Assembly: GCF_017254835.1 (NCBI RefSeq)
Contig: NZ_JAFKCW010000001.1
Coordinates: forward strand, 744,001 to 808,000
Length of the DNA stretch: 64,000 nt
Reading direction: 5' to 3'
Source: Algoriphagus aestuariicola
GTDB lineage: Bacteria > Bacteroidota > Bacteroidia > Cytophagales > Cyclobacteriaceae
Position numbers and translations under genes: made by a program. Positions 25,012 through 33,267 of this stretch are shown here, one piece after another. The notes below the pieces were generated by a model. That model had not been told where the DNA came from. It saw nothing but the letters and a program-made list of their open reading frames with translations, and did no database searches. The stretch's first letter is position 1; every line of letters starts with the position of its first letter.

Positions 25012-27429
25012 TTAGAAGGGATATCCAATCCCAAAATTAAGTACTGTCTGGCCTTTTACCCCAAACGGCCGCTTGAAATTGATGTTGTCCAGCACCCAGC
25101 GCTGACCTTCGGGCTTCGACGGATCTACTGCTTTGGTTGCTAGGTCAAGTCGGACGACGAGAAAATCGAAATCCATTCTCAAACCAAGCCCGGTGCCCAC
25201 GGCGAGTTCTTTGTAGAAACGGTCGTACCTGAAATCAGCCCCAGGCCTAGCGGCATCGTAGCCGATTACCCAGCTGTTTCCCACATCCACAAACAGCGCC
25301 ATGTCGAAGTAGCCAACCAGTTTCCTTCGGTATTCGAGCATGCTTTCCAGGATCATCTCGGCCGGTTGTTCGTTGGTGTAGTCATACTCACCGCCTTCGC
25401 CAGTTTCCGGGACGTAGCTGCCTGGTCCAAGCCGTCGAGCCTGCCATGCTCTGACACTGGTACCGCCGCCTGCGAAGAAGTATTTTTCGTAGGGAAGGAT
25501 GCCGGCGCTGACGCCGTAGGGTCTGGCCCATCCGAAATTGAGCCGGTAGGCAAACTTCTGGTCCTCATCCAGCGGGTAGTAGCGCCTAAAGTCTATCTGG
25601 GTCTTTACCCACTGGAAGTTCGCGTATTCGATACCCGGCTCGCTGTTGCTTCTGACGTCAAAGAAGTTGAGGGAGGTTCCACCGCTTTCTGCGAAAAGCC
25701 GGAGCAGAGAGGCTTTGCTTGAAGTGAAATCACCGTATTTGTTGAAGTTGATGACCGTCTGCCCAGAGATGCTGCTGATGAAAGAAGGCAGGAATGACCA
25801 AATCAGGTTGTTGCCTTCATTTTGCAGGTCTTCCAGTATGTCCAAAAACTCCTGCTGAAGCTTTGGTGTCCGGATATAGCTGATGTCTGCTGCGTTCAGG
25901 GTATAGTGAATGCGATTCGTAGAGGTTGCCCAAGTGTAGGACAAAAGGCCATTGACCGCATTTCTGGTGTATTCGGGGCGATTGGTGTAGATATAGCTCA
26001 GCCGGGTTCGTGTATTGGGATTGTAGCGCCCGTATTTTTGGAGAGATCCTGGCGCGAACGGAATCAGAAACCGTGGAAAAATAACCGTAACACCCGTGCT
26101 GACTTCGGAGCTTTGGTAGACCCCCTGTCCTGTGGCCGAGGCGACCCCTTCCAGTCCCGCCCGAAAGTTGAATTCGAGGATTTCACCCGCCCTGAAGAAA
26201 TTTCTGTTTCTGAGCGAGGTACTGAAAAATGGTCCCGGCAGCTGCTCTGTGATGGTCATGCCGAGCTGGTTGGTCAACTGGTATTTTTGGTTAGGCTGGG
26301 TGAAAATATTGGCATTGAGGGATGTGCCCAATGTATCGAATGTAATGTTGACAAAGCGGAACAGGTCGAGATTGCTAAGCTGACGCTGGGTTTCGATCGC
26401 TGCGGTGCGGCTATAAGGCTGGCCGGTCTCCAGGAAGATCCTCGATGCGAGCACTTTTGCAGAGTAGCGATCCCTATAGAAGGAAAAGTTGACGTCCCTA
26501 AACCGCTCCTGTACCCGTCGATCGGCAAATTCGTTGCTCGGTGGGTTGATCCGAAAGACGATAGAGTCGATGGTGTAGACTTCGTGTTTGTCGGTAAAAG
26601 TCGGCTTCTGGATCACTTGCTCCAGATCTATCGTCTTGGAGGCGGTGTCCTGATAAGCGATATAGTTGATGTAGGACTTCGAAAACATGTAGAAGCCGTT
26701 GTTCTTCAAGAGCTCTTCGATCCGGTTTCTTTCCATCACGATGTTGTCTTGGATATAAAGATCTCCCTCTGACAAGTGGGAATCTTCGGAACGTTGCTTT
26801 AGCAGTTTGATTATCTCCGGATTGTCAGACTTGGTGTAGACCGAGTCGATGATGTAGGGAGCCCCCTCGGAGATTCTGTAGGTAACGAAAGCCTTCTTTT
26901 TTTTGGTCTCTACCTCAAAGCCAACTTTTGAGTCAAAAAATCCATTGTTGGCCAGATATCCTTTTAGGTTACTTACTGTAGTTTCCGTCTCAGCGCTGTC
27001 TAAGACCACCAAAGGGTTCCCGGTACGCATGACTGCATTGCCAAATTCCAATTTTTTCTCCAAGCTCTCGATTTTGGAATTTAGCTTGTCTTCTTTTTTC
27101 CTGAGCTTCTTGTCCTCCGGCAGCGAGTCCCTGGCGCTTTCGATCGCGGCGAGCTTTTCCTCGGCGGTCTCCAGTTTAGTTGCCACTTTGATGCTGTCAT
27201 AGAAGTTTCTTCCTATCCTATAAATGGTCACCCCTAGCGAGCTTCCCAAAAATCGGGTGTTGGGTTCCTGCTCGATCAGTCCATAGAGTTCGTCTTTCTC
27301 GGATTTTTGGATGCCTTCGATGTTGTTTTCGTAGACGGCGTATTGTCCTTCCTGGAGGTCTTTGGTAAGTGAACAGCCGATGCAAATCCCGAGGAGAGCG
27401 ATAAAAAGTATATATTTGGACGATTTCAA
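25012..27429 (-). CDS. tamL: TamL-type outer-membrane assembly lipoprotein (Omp85 superfamily)
   Basis: This is 805 residues if translation starts at the TTG at 27429, which gives MKSSKYILFIALLGICIGC, a proper lipoprotein signal with Cys19. No ATG exists in frame before a stop at about 27490. A TTG at 27459 is the only upstream alternative, but it coincides with a perfect minus-strand -7 element (27457-27464). After the signal come a coiled coil (~85-130), POTRA-like repeats (e.g. EGAPYIIDSVYTK) and a C-terminal 16-strand-type barrel with GTSVRAWQARRLGPGSY near residue 685, the lid-lock motif. In Bacteroidota the lipoprotein TamL replaces TamA in the TAM complex for outer-membrane biogenesis. 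It runs into hemF after seven bases. Confidence 0.85.
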   Translation of the reverse strand: MKSSKYILFIALLGICIGCSLTKDLQEGQYAVYENNIEGIQKSEKDELYGLIEQEPNTRFLGSSLGVTIYRIGRNFYDSIKVATKLETAEEKLAAIESARDSLPEDKKLRKKEDKLNSKIESLEKKLEFGNAVMRTGNPLVVLDSAETETTVSNLKGYLANNGFFDSKVGFEVETKKKKAFVTYRISEGAPYIIDSVYTKSDNPEIIKLLKQRSEDSHLSEGDLYIQDNIVMERNRIEELLKNNGFYMFSKSYINYIAYQDTASKTIDLEQVIQKPTFTDKHEVYTIDSIVFRINPPSNEFADRRVQERFRDVNFSFYRDRYSAKVLASRIFLETGQPYSRTAAIETQRQLSNLDLFRFVNITFDTLGTSLNANIFTQPNQKYQLTNQLGMTITEQLPGPFFSTSLRNRNFFRAGEILEFNFRAGLEGVASATGQGVYQSSEVSTGVTVIFPRFLIPFAPGSLQKYGRYNPNTRTRLSYIYTNRPEYTRNAVNGLLSYTWATSTNRIHYTLNAADISYIRTPKLQQEFLDILEDLQNEGNNLIWSFLPSFISSISGQTVINFNKYGDFTSSKASLLRLFAESGGTSLNFFDVRSNSEPGIEYANFQWVKTQIDFRRYYPLDEDQKFAYRLNFGWARPYGVSAGILPYEKYFFAGGGTSVRAWQARRLGPGSYVPETGEGGEYDYTNEQPAEMILESMLEYRRKLVGYFDMALFVDVGNSWVIGYDAARPGADFRYDRFYKELAVGTGLGLRMDFDFLVVRLDLATKAVDPSKPEGQRWVLDNINFKRPFGVKGQTVLNFGIGYPF
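27411..27418 (+). promoter_or_regulatory. Candidate -7 element for the trmH gene, inside tamL
   Basis: TATATTTG matches the Bacteroidota -7 consensus TAnnTTTG exactly. It lies 31 bases upstream of the trmH ATG and inside the tamL signal-peptide codons. No clear -33 TTTG is present at the usual distance, so this rests on the -7 match and position. Confidence 0.45.
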
Positions 27430-27448
27430 ATCGGAATAAGCTGAAGGG

Positions 27449-28198
27449 ATGCTGAGCAAAAATACGGTTAAGTTTATTAAATCCTTACATCAAAAAAAAT
27501 ACCGAAGCGAGAGCGGAAGGTTCTTTGTAGAGGGTGAAAAAAGCGTTTTGGAGGTATTGCAGTCGGATTTTTTGGTAGATCTTCTTGTGGTAACGGAGGC
27601 TTTTGAGGAACGGTATTCTGACCTGTTGAGATCCTTTGGCGGCCAGCTGATACTCGCCACCCAAAATCAGCTGGAGGATTTGGGGCAATACCAATCCAAC
27701 GACTCCGCATTGGCTGTAGTACAGATGAAGCCAAACTCGCCCTTTGAGCCAGGCGACGAACCCCTCATCTTGGCGCTGGACGATGTGAGAGACCCAGGTA
27801 ACCTTGGCACAATCATCCGCGTGGCAGATTGGTATGGCATCGGCAAGTTGGTATTGTCTCCGCAGACCGCGGAGTTTTATAATCCCAAGGTCATCCAATC
27901 CACGATGGGTTCATTTACCAGAGTTCGGTTTTTCTACGAGGACTTAGAGACTGTATTCGACCGCTGGAAGCTTCCTGTCTATGGTGCATTTCTGGATGGT
28001 GAAAACGTTCATTTTCTCCAAAATCCAACTCCGGGAATCCTCCTGATGGGCAATGAGTCCAAGGGGATTTCTGCACGCCTTGAGCAAAAAGTGACTCAAA
28101 AGGTGACAATTCCCGGGTCAGGGAATGCTGAGTCCCTCAATGTGGCCGTAGCCACGGCCATCCTCTGCGACAACTTCAATCGGCTGATCGGCTCATGA
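27449..28198 (+). CDS. TrmH/SpoU-family RNA 2'-O-methyltransferase
   Basis: This is 249 residues. The N-terminal part (MLSKNTVKFIKSLHQKKYR) is the substrate-binding domain of RlmB-like enzymes, which supports the ATG at 27449. The C-terminal SPOUT domain carries the three motifs of the family: DVRDPGNLGTIIRVADW (~112-128), LLMGNESKGIS (~201-211) and a final GSGNAESLNVAVATA that forms the trefoil knot binding S-adenosylmethionine. It methylates a ribose in rRNA or tRNA; the exact nucleotide cannot be told. Its stop overlaps the next ATG by four bases. It is divergent from tamL with start codons only 20 bases apart. Confidence 0.9.
   Translation: MLSKNTVKFIKSLHQKKYRSESGRFFVEGEKSVLEVLQSDFLVDLLVVTEAFEERYSDLLRSFGGQLILATQNQLEDLGQYQSNDSALAVVQMKPNSPFEPGDEPLILALDDVRDPGNLGTIIRVADWYGIGKLVLSPQTAEFYNPKVIQSTMGSFTRVRFFYEDLETVFDRWKLPVYGAFLDGENVHFLQNPTPGILLMGNESKGISARLEQKVTQKVTIPGSGNAESLNVAVATAILCDNFNRLIGS
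27457..27464 (-). promoter_or_regulatory. Candidate -7 element for tamL, inside the trmH start region
   Basis: On the minus strand this reads TATTTTTG, an exact TAnnTTTG match, placing the transcription start near 27451 and leaving ~20 bases before the TTG at 27429. A TTTG on the minus strand at 27491-27494 is slightly farther than the ideal -33 spacing. The site argues against translation starting at 27459. Confidence 0.45.
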
Positions 28199-29187
28199 CG
28201 GGGAAGTTGGCTCAAACGCTCCAGCGGGTTGGCATAAACGGGTTTTTACTCGGGCTATTTGCAGCAATAGGTTTGGCGGCGATCTTTCCTGAGGTAGGAG
28301 CTGCCGATTCTGGAATTCCCTGGAAACCGGCGATCAATTTGGGCATTGCCTTTGTTTTCTTTTTCTACGGAGTCAAATTGGACCCGGTCCAGCTCAAATC
28401 TGGACTTTCCAATTGGCGGCTCCATTTACTCATACAGCTTTCCACTTTTCTGATTTTTCCGCTTGTAGTCTACCTGCTTCTCCAGGTTATGCCTTGGATT
28501 GATCCTGATTTTAAGCTGGGAATCAGTTATTTGTCCGCCTTGCCGTCTACCGTCAGTGCTTCTGTGGTCATGGTGTCAATCGCTGGGGGCAACCTGGCAG
28601 GGGCTATTTTCAACGCCAGTATTTCGAGTCTCTTGGGAGTGGTTTTGACTCCTGCTTGGATGGGTTTTCTTGACGGTGGTGTTGCCGGGGAAATTGATTT
28701 TTGGTCTACACTGGGCGAACTCACGATGAAAGTGATCCTGCCGGTTACGCTAGGGGTTTTGGCTCATGGTATCTTGTTTCCAAAGCTGCGGACTATCCTT
28801 CCCAAACTCAAATATGTCGATCAGACGGTGATCATGATGATCGTCTTTACCTCGTTTGCAGAGTCCTTTTCGCAGAGGATTTTTTCTGCCTATCAGGGCT
28901 CTACGCTTCTTTCGGTGAGTGCGACAATGCTGGGAATTTTTGTTTTGATCTGGCTTGTGTTGGAGCTGATTAGCAGATTTTTGGGATTTTCTCTCCAAGA
29001 CAGGATCACGACGCTTTTCTGCGGATCCAAAAAATCGCTAGTGCATGGCGTCGTAATCGGGAAGGTAATTTTTCCGGATGCGGCGGTTTTGGGTTTGGTC
29101 TTGTTACCGGTGATGTTATATCACATTCAGCAGCTCATTCTTGGAAGTATAATAGCGGGCTACTTCGGGAGGAAAAACCCGCGGTGA
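28195..29187 (+). CDS. SBF-like bile acid:sodium symporter family transporter
   Basis: This is 330 residues with about ten hydrophobic helices, matching the length of the SBF-like (YfeH/P7TM) branch of the bile acid:sodium symporter superfamily. Typical features are FFFYGVKLDPVQLKSGLSNWRLH in the first third, and LSALPSTVSASVVMVS, the crossover segment of this family, near residues 112-127. It probably imports an organic anion with Na+, though no substrate has been shown for most members. The ATG overlaps the stop of the methyltransferase gene (ATGA), so expression is coupled. It is convergent with the MscS gene 41 bases downstream; a T-run at 29193 may help termination. Confidence 0.85.
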   Translation: MTGKLAQTLQRVGINGFLLGLFAAIGLAAIFPEVGAADSGIPWKPAINLGIAFVFFFYGVKLDPVQLKSGLSNWRLHLLIQLSTFLIFPLVVYLLLQVMPWIDPDFKLGISYLSALPSTVSASVVMVSIAGGNLAGAIFNASISSLLGVVLTPAWMGFLDGGVAGEIDFWSTLGELTMKVILPVTLGVLAHGILFPKLRTILPKLKYVDQTVIMMIVFTSFAESFSQRIFSAYQGSTLLSVSATMLGIFVLIWLVLELISRFLGFSLQDRITTLFCGSKKSLVHGVVIGKVIFPDAAVLGLVLLPVMLYHIQQLILGSIIAGYFGRKNPR

Positions 29188-29228
29188 ACGTGTGTTTTTT
29201 TTTTACTTTTTATCCCTTTAGCTTGAAA

Positions 29229-31787
29229 CTATTCCGGTTTGTCAGTTTCTTTTGGATCCGCTACTTCAGGAATTGACTTGAGGTAAAGGTCTCGTTGTGG
29301 GAAAGGAATTTTGATTTTATTTTCCTTGAAGATTAGCGTGATCTTGCTGATCAATTCGCCCCTAACAAAAGGATAGTCCATATAGTGGGTCAACCAAAAC
29401 ACCACCTCCAGGTCAATGCTGCTGTCGGAAAACTCCAACGGAACGACTCTCGGTGAGGGATTCTTTCGAATTCTATCCTCCTCGCCGATGATTTCCTTTA
29501 AAAGTCTGATTGCCAACTCTAGATCAGTGCCGTAGGAGACTCCGACCACTAGTGAGAGCTTTCGCCCTTTTCCCGTCGTCCAGTTGACCATCTGCTTACT
29601 GATCAAGTCGCCGTTGGGGATCACGGCGGTATATCCCTCAAACATGTTGACCACGCTGCTGCGAAAGCCGATGGATTTCATCACACCGGGTTTTCCTTCG
29701 ACCTCGATCAAATCGCCGACTTTCACCGTGTTTTCAAATGCGATGATTAGACCACTGACTAGGTTGTTTACCAAACCTTGCAAGCCTAAGCCAATACCGA
29801 CCGATAGTGCGCCCAAGATAATGGTGATCTTGTCAAGAGGAATTCCTGAAGCGGCGAATGCCAGAAAGAGACCTAGAGATATGATGAAGATCTGTACCAG
29901 CAATAGCCAGCTTCCGAAACTAACGCGAGTCCTTTTTTCATCGGATATGCTTGCCTCCGGCTCTGCCGAAAAGATGGACAAAAGCCGTGAGAGCATTACC
30001 GAGACGAATAAAATGATCAAGAATACAAAGAGTCCATTGATTGAGAACTGATAGGATCCGATCATTCTCTCCTCAGTCAAAAACGCGGTAATTGACTCCG
30101 AAACTTGGGTAAAGCGATAGAAGTTTTTGCCTACCAAGATTCCCCAACCGACGATCAAAAAGGTATAGAAGATCCCAGGGGCCTTGTTTCCAAGCTTGTT
30201 GAAGTTGATGAAAAACAGTTCTCTTTCTTGATTGTGGTAGATCTTGCTGGCTATAGAAAGTCCTTGGTTGACAAGCCGTACCGTCCATAGCAGTAGTATT
30301 CCAATCACGATGCCGATATAACCCGCCAAAAGGAAGGATTTCGACAGATTGAATCGGCCAGTGAGATTCAATACCAAAGAAATAAACTCGAAAAGGCCCA
30401 TCAAATAGATAAAAAAGACGATCCGCTTCTCTTTGAGTTGATTCGTTTGCCTTTTTGAAATAGTAAAAATAAGAAACAGGATCCCAAATAGAGACAGTCC
30501 AAGCATTAGGTAGCGCTCTGTGTCTGTAGGAAGCAGGATCATATTGACAATTCCAGCTGCCAGAAAAATCAGCACCGTAAATGCCCAAAAAAACATCCAG
30601 AATCGATTAAGGTAGCCGATGAAGATGAGGGTAAGGGAAAATGAAGCAACCAGCCAAATTAGCCAGTAAAAAATAAACGGGGGATTCAAAAAGAAGAATT
30701 GAAAGAAGCCAAGACCGATGACCAAGGCGGATAAAAAGGGCGATCTCAACACTATTTTCCCGTCGTCGTGTTCGTCGAGATCATGGAGTTGGAGGGTTCT
30801 CTTTTTGAGGTTTGCCAAGAAAATCCAGCTCAAAAAGACCAGAATACTCAGAATGACCAATCTTGGTAAATGAAGTTCGACGTAAAAACCCAAGGCATAC
30901 CTTTCCTTCGCAAAAGAATATTGAACGGCTTCTGCAAGGGTTCTGGTGTAATAGGTGTTGCTTTTGTCAGTGGGGATTTCGTTTTCCAAGTTTAATTCAT
31001 TTAGCCTTCTTCTGGAGGTCTCTACGTTTTCTACCCTACTATTCAGCTCGAACACCATTGCATTGATCGTAGTCTGAAGGCTATCAAGCTTATTGCCGAA
31101 TGTCTTGAGCGTGTCCTCTATGGGCTTTATTTCTTTTGAAAGTTCCACCAGTAAAAAGGCATATTGCCTAACCTGAAGGGAATCGGAAGGAAAGAGATAC
31201 AGGTCTTTCTCTGCGTAAATGGAGTCAATCTTGTATTGAGATTTTCTAAAGGTGGCAGCAAATTGATCGACCTTTTCTTTTTCCACATTCAATTCATCCA
31301 GCATTTCCCTGAATATGGATGAGGATACTGTGAGGTTTCGTTCTGTTTGGAACTCTTGCTGGTCTGAGGAGATCCCTTTGAGTACAAAGGGGATCAACTC
31401 CTGAAAACGAGCCAGCCTTATTTGGATTTGATTGTAGGCAATTCCCTTGGTCAGTAAGCCCTTCAGCTTGAAGTTCTCATTCTTTAGATAAGAAAGCAGT
31501 TGATGTTGACGAAGATAGGCTTGTCGATTTTTTAATTTTTCCTGACTTTTTAGATATTCTATTTGTCCAGCTTGCTGGATGCGCTGTATAAATTCCGACT
31601 TGGTGGTGTCTGCTTTTTGAATTGAGTCATTTACTGCGGGTTTTTCCGAAACCCGAGAAGTATCGTTTTGCTGACTTAAAACTGGCGTGAGAAAAAACGA
31701 AAAAGCCAAGATAAAAAGAGCGGCGTTTATAACTATTGGCAGACCGGCTTTGGCTATTGTAGACTCTAGAACAGTGGGCTTATCCAT
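29229..31787 (-). CDS. Large MscS-family mechanosensitive channel with periplasmic domain
   Basis: This is 852 residues from the ATG at 31787 (MDKPTVLES), giving a signal peptide ending near LTPVLSQQ. The frame is open to 31907, but a minus-strand -7-like TACTTTTG (31839-31846) lies within that extension. Residues ~45-300 form an extracytoplasmic helical domain with coiled coils. Then come about ten transmembrane helices and the MscS core: the pore helix GALSVGIGLGLQGLVNNLVS and the beta domain with GDLIEVEGKPGVM and VIPNGDLISKQMVNW. Such channels release solutes on hypo-osmotic shock. The gene stands alone, divergent from a secreted-protein gene, so regulation may be separate. Confidence 0.88.
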   Translation of the reverse strand: MDKPTVLESTIAKAGLPIVINAALFILAFSFFLTPVLSQQNDTSRVSEKPAVNDSIQKADTTKSEFIQRIQQAGQIEYLKSQEKLKNRQAYLRQHQLLSYLKNENFKLKGLLTKGIAYNQIQIRLARFQELIPFVLKGISSDQQEFQTERNLTVSSSIFREMLDELNVEKEKVDQFAATFRKSQYKIDSIYAEKDLYLFPSDSLQVRQYAFLLVELSKEIKPIEDTLKTFGNKLDSLQTTINAMVFELNSRVENVETSRRRLNELNLENEIPTDKSNTYYTRTLAEAVQYSFAKERYALGFYVELHLPRLVILSILVFLSWIFLANLKKRTLQLHDLDEHDDGKIVLRSPFLSALVIGLGFFQFFFLNPPFIFYWLIWLVASFSLTLIFIGYLNRFWMFFWAFTVLIFLAAGIVNMILLPTDTERYLMLGLSLFGILFLIFTISKRQTNQLKEKRIVFFIYLMGLFEFISLVLNLTGRFNLSKSFLLAGYIGIVIGILLLWTVRLVNQGLSIASKIYHNQERELFFINFNKLGNKAPGIFYTFLIVGWGILVGKNFYRFTQVSESITAFLTEERMIGSYQFSINGLFVFLIILFVSVMLSRLLSIFSAEPEASISDEKRTRVSFGSWLLLVQIFIISLGLFLAFAASGIPLDKITIILGALSVGIGLGLQGLVNNLVSGLIIAFENTVKVGDLIEVEGKPGVMKSIGFRSSVVNMFEGYTAVIPNGDLISKQMVNWTTGKGRKLSLVVGVSYGTDLELAIRLLKEIIGEEDRIRKNPSPRVVPLEFSDSSIDLEVVFWLTHYMDYPFVRGELISKITLIFKENKIKIPFPQRDLYLKSIPEVADPKETDKPE

Positions 31788-31979
31788 CTTAAAATCGGCT
31801 TGCGAATCTTCCAAACTAAGTAAAACAGGGACAACAACCAAAAGTACTAGCTTGAGGTTCTTTTTAGTGTTTTTTGGAGTGAGTGTATTTGCAAAAACAT
31901 CGAACAACTTCGTATTCTTACCGAGAGGTTTATTTGGGTGTTTTTTATTATTATTAATTACTCAAAAAATATAAACGTC

Positions 31980-32854
31980 ATGAAACAAATAGTAAGATTT
32001 TGCTTGTTGCTGTTGTTTGTTTGTCTCGGGTTCGCACTGCATGCACAAGAAAAAAATGATGTTTTGGTTCTTTTAAGCGGAGAAAGAAAGGAGGTCAAAG
32101 TAACCGGAGTCAACGATACCCATGTCAAATTCAGGTATCCTGGCGAGGAGTTTGATAACGAAATCTCCAAAACAACACTAGCTCAGGTTGAATTTGGTAG
32201 CGGGAGAGTGGAAAAGTTTGGAGATTCCACACCCGTAGGCGCGACGCCGATCAAGGCTGTTGGTTCTGACAATCATGGAAGTGCTCCTGATCGCCATAAT
32301 AAGATTGCGGTGTTGCCTTTTGAATTTGTCTCCAATGATCCGGGGATGTCTCCCGAATCGATGAGCAAGGTAGTGCAAAATGCAACTTCGAATTTCGTTA
32401 AGAACGATTATCGGGCGTTGACCCTGCAGGATCCGATGACTACCAATGCGATTTTGGCTAAAAACAACATTGATCAAATATATCGGGGTATACCCCCGAT
32501 GAACTTGGAGAAATTCTCGGAGTGGAATATGTGATTTTTGGGACTGTCAATATCACCAACAAGGGAACGTCTACCTTCGGATCTGCCGGAACGACCTATA
32601 AGGAAAAAGAAACCAACACCTATTCGGGCAACAAATCGGAGGACAGAACCAAGGGAAGCGGCTATACGACCAGCAGCTCATCAACCACCATCGAATATGA
32701 TACCTCCGTGGACTTTCGGATGTTTAATGATCGGGGAGACAATTTGTATAGTGAATCCCGGCATGTGTTTGGTACGTCAATGGATTCTTACAAGGGAGGC
32801 ATTGAGTACATGGTAAAGAGAACGCCATTTGGATCGAAATATGGGAAGAAGTGA
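31980..32854 (+). pseudogene. Secreted CsgG/LpoB-like protein gene split by a frameshift
   Basis: The first frame starts at the ATG at 31980 with a signal peptide (MKQIVRFCLLLLFVCLGFALHAQ) and continues through NKIAVLPFEFVSNDPGMS, a CsgG/LpoB-type alpha/beta opening, to NNIDQIYRG. It then loses sense and stops at 32534. In the -1 frame from 32498 the protein continues naturally: DELGEILGVEYVIFGTVNITNKG, then a Ser/Thr-rich part, to the stop at 32854. One extra C in the CCCCC run at 32493-32497 would restore a 291-residue protein. So this is a recent frameshift, a sequencing error or, less likely, programmed slippage. An internal start at 32522 exists for the second part but would lack a signal peptide. 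Confidence 0.75.
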
Positions 32855-32881
32855 AAGCAGCCCCTCGTTTGGTTTTTTTTT

Positions 32882-33142
32882 TTAGATATACTTTTCCGCT
32901 AGTTTCTCCACGAGTCCCATGTATTCTTCAGCAGCTTCGGCTTTGCTTTTTCCCTTGAAGGCCAGCCAGCTATTATACTTGGCCGCTGCTTTAAAGTCAA
33001 ATCCTCCGGGTCTTTCAGCCTCATTATCGCCTTCGGTGGCCTGCTTGTAGAGACCGTATAATTTTAGCAATTCTTCTGTGCTTGGTTTGGATGTAAACTT
33101 CTGGGTCAGTGCTACTGCTTCTTCAAGCTTTGATGGTTTCAT
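32882..33142 (-). CDS. Acyl-CoA-binding protein
   Basis: This is 86 residues from the ATG at 33142 (MKPSKLEEA); the only longer start is a TTG. It matches the four-helix acyl-CoA-binding protein fold at its normal length: LYGLYKQATEGDN, the signature region after helix 2, RPGGFDFKAAAKYNSW with the conserved Lys and Trp that contact the CoA, and a final helix AEEYMGLVEKLAEKY. It buffers and transports long-chain acyl-CoA esters in the cytoplasm. It lies just downstream of the citrate synthase gene on the same strand, but a terminator separates them, so it probably has its own promoter in the 125-base gap. Confidence 0.9.
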   Translation of the reverse strand: MKPSKLEEAVALTQKFTSKPSTEELLKLYGLYKQATEGDNEAERPGGFDFKAAAKYNSWLAFKGKSKAEAAEEYMGLVEKLAEKYI

Positions 33143-33215
33143 ATGAGGCAAATTTTGAACGGGAAATATTCAAAAATCGAGGCCTATTTCCAATACGCTT
33201 GGTATCATTCTATAC

Positions 33216-33246
33216 AAAAAAAGCCATTCCAGATCGGAATGGCTTT
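33216..33246 (-). terminator. Intrinsic terminator of citrate synthase
   Basis: The stem AAAGCCATTCC/GGAATGGCTTT (11 pairs, loop of five) is followed on the minus strand by a T-run of eight. It starts 22 bases after the gltA stop. Confidence 0.88.
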
Positions 33247-33267
33247 CGATACGAGAAAATGCGTGCC

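Noticed and set aside
25822-26772. A 316-codon plus-strand frame inside tamL
   Set aside because: It is antisense to the TamL barrel and POTRA region and shows no signal peptide or known motif.
32493-32500. Programmed -1 frameshift in the CsgG/LpoB-like gene
   Set aside because: The site ATA CCC CCG is not a standard X XXY YYZ slippery heptamer and re-pairing after slippage would need mismatches; a simple one-base loss in a C run is a better explanation.
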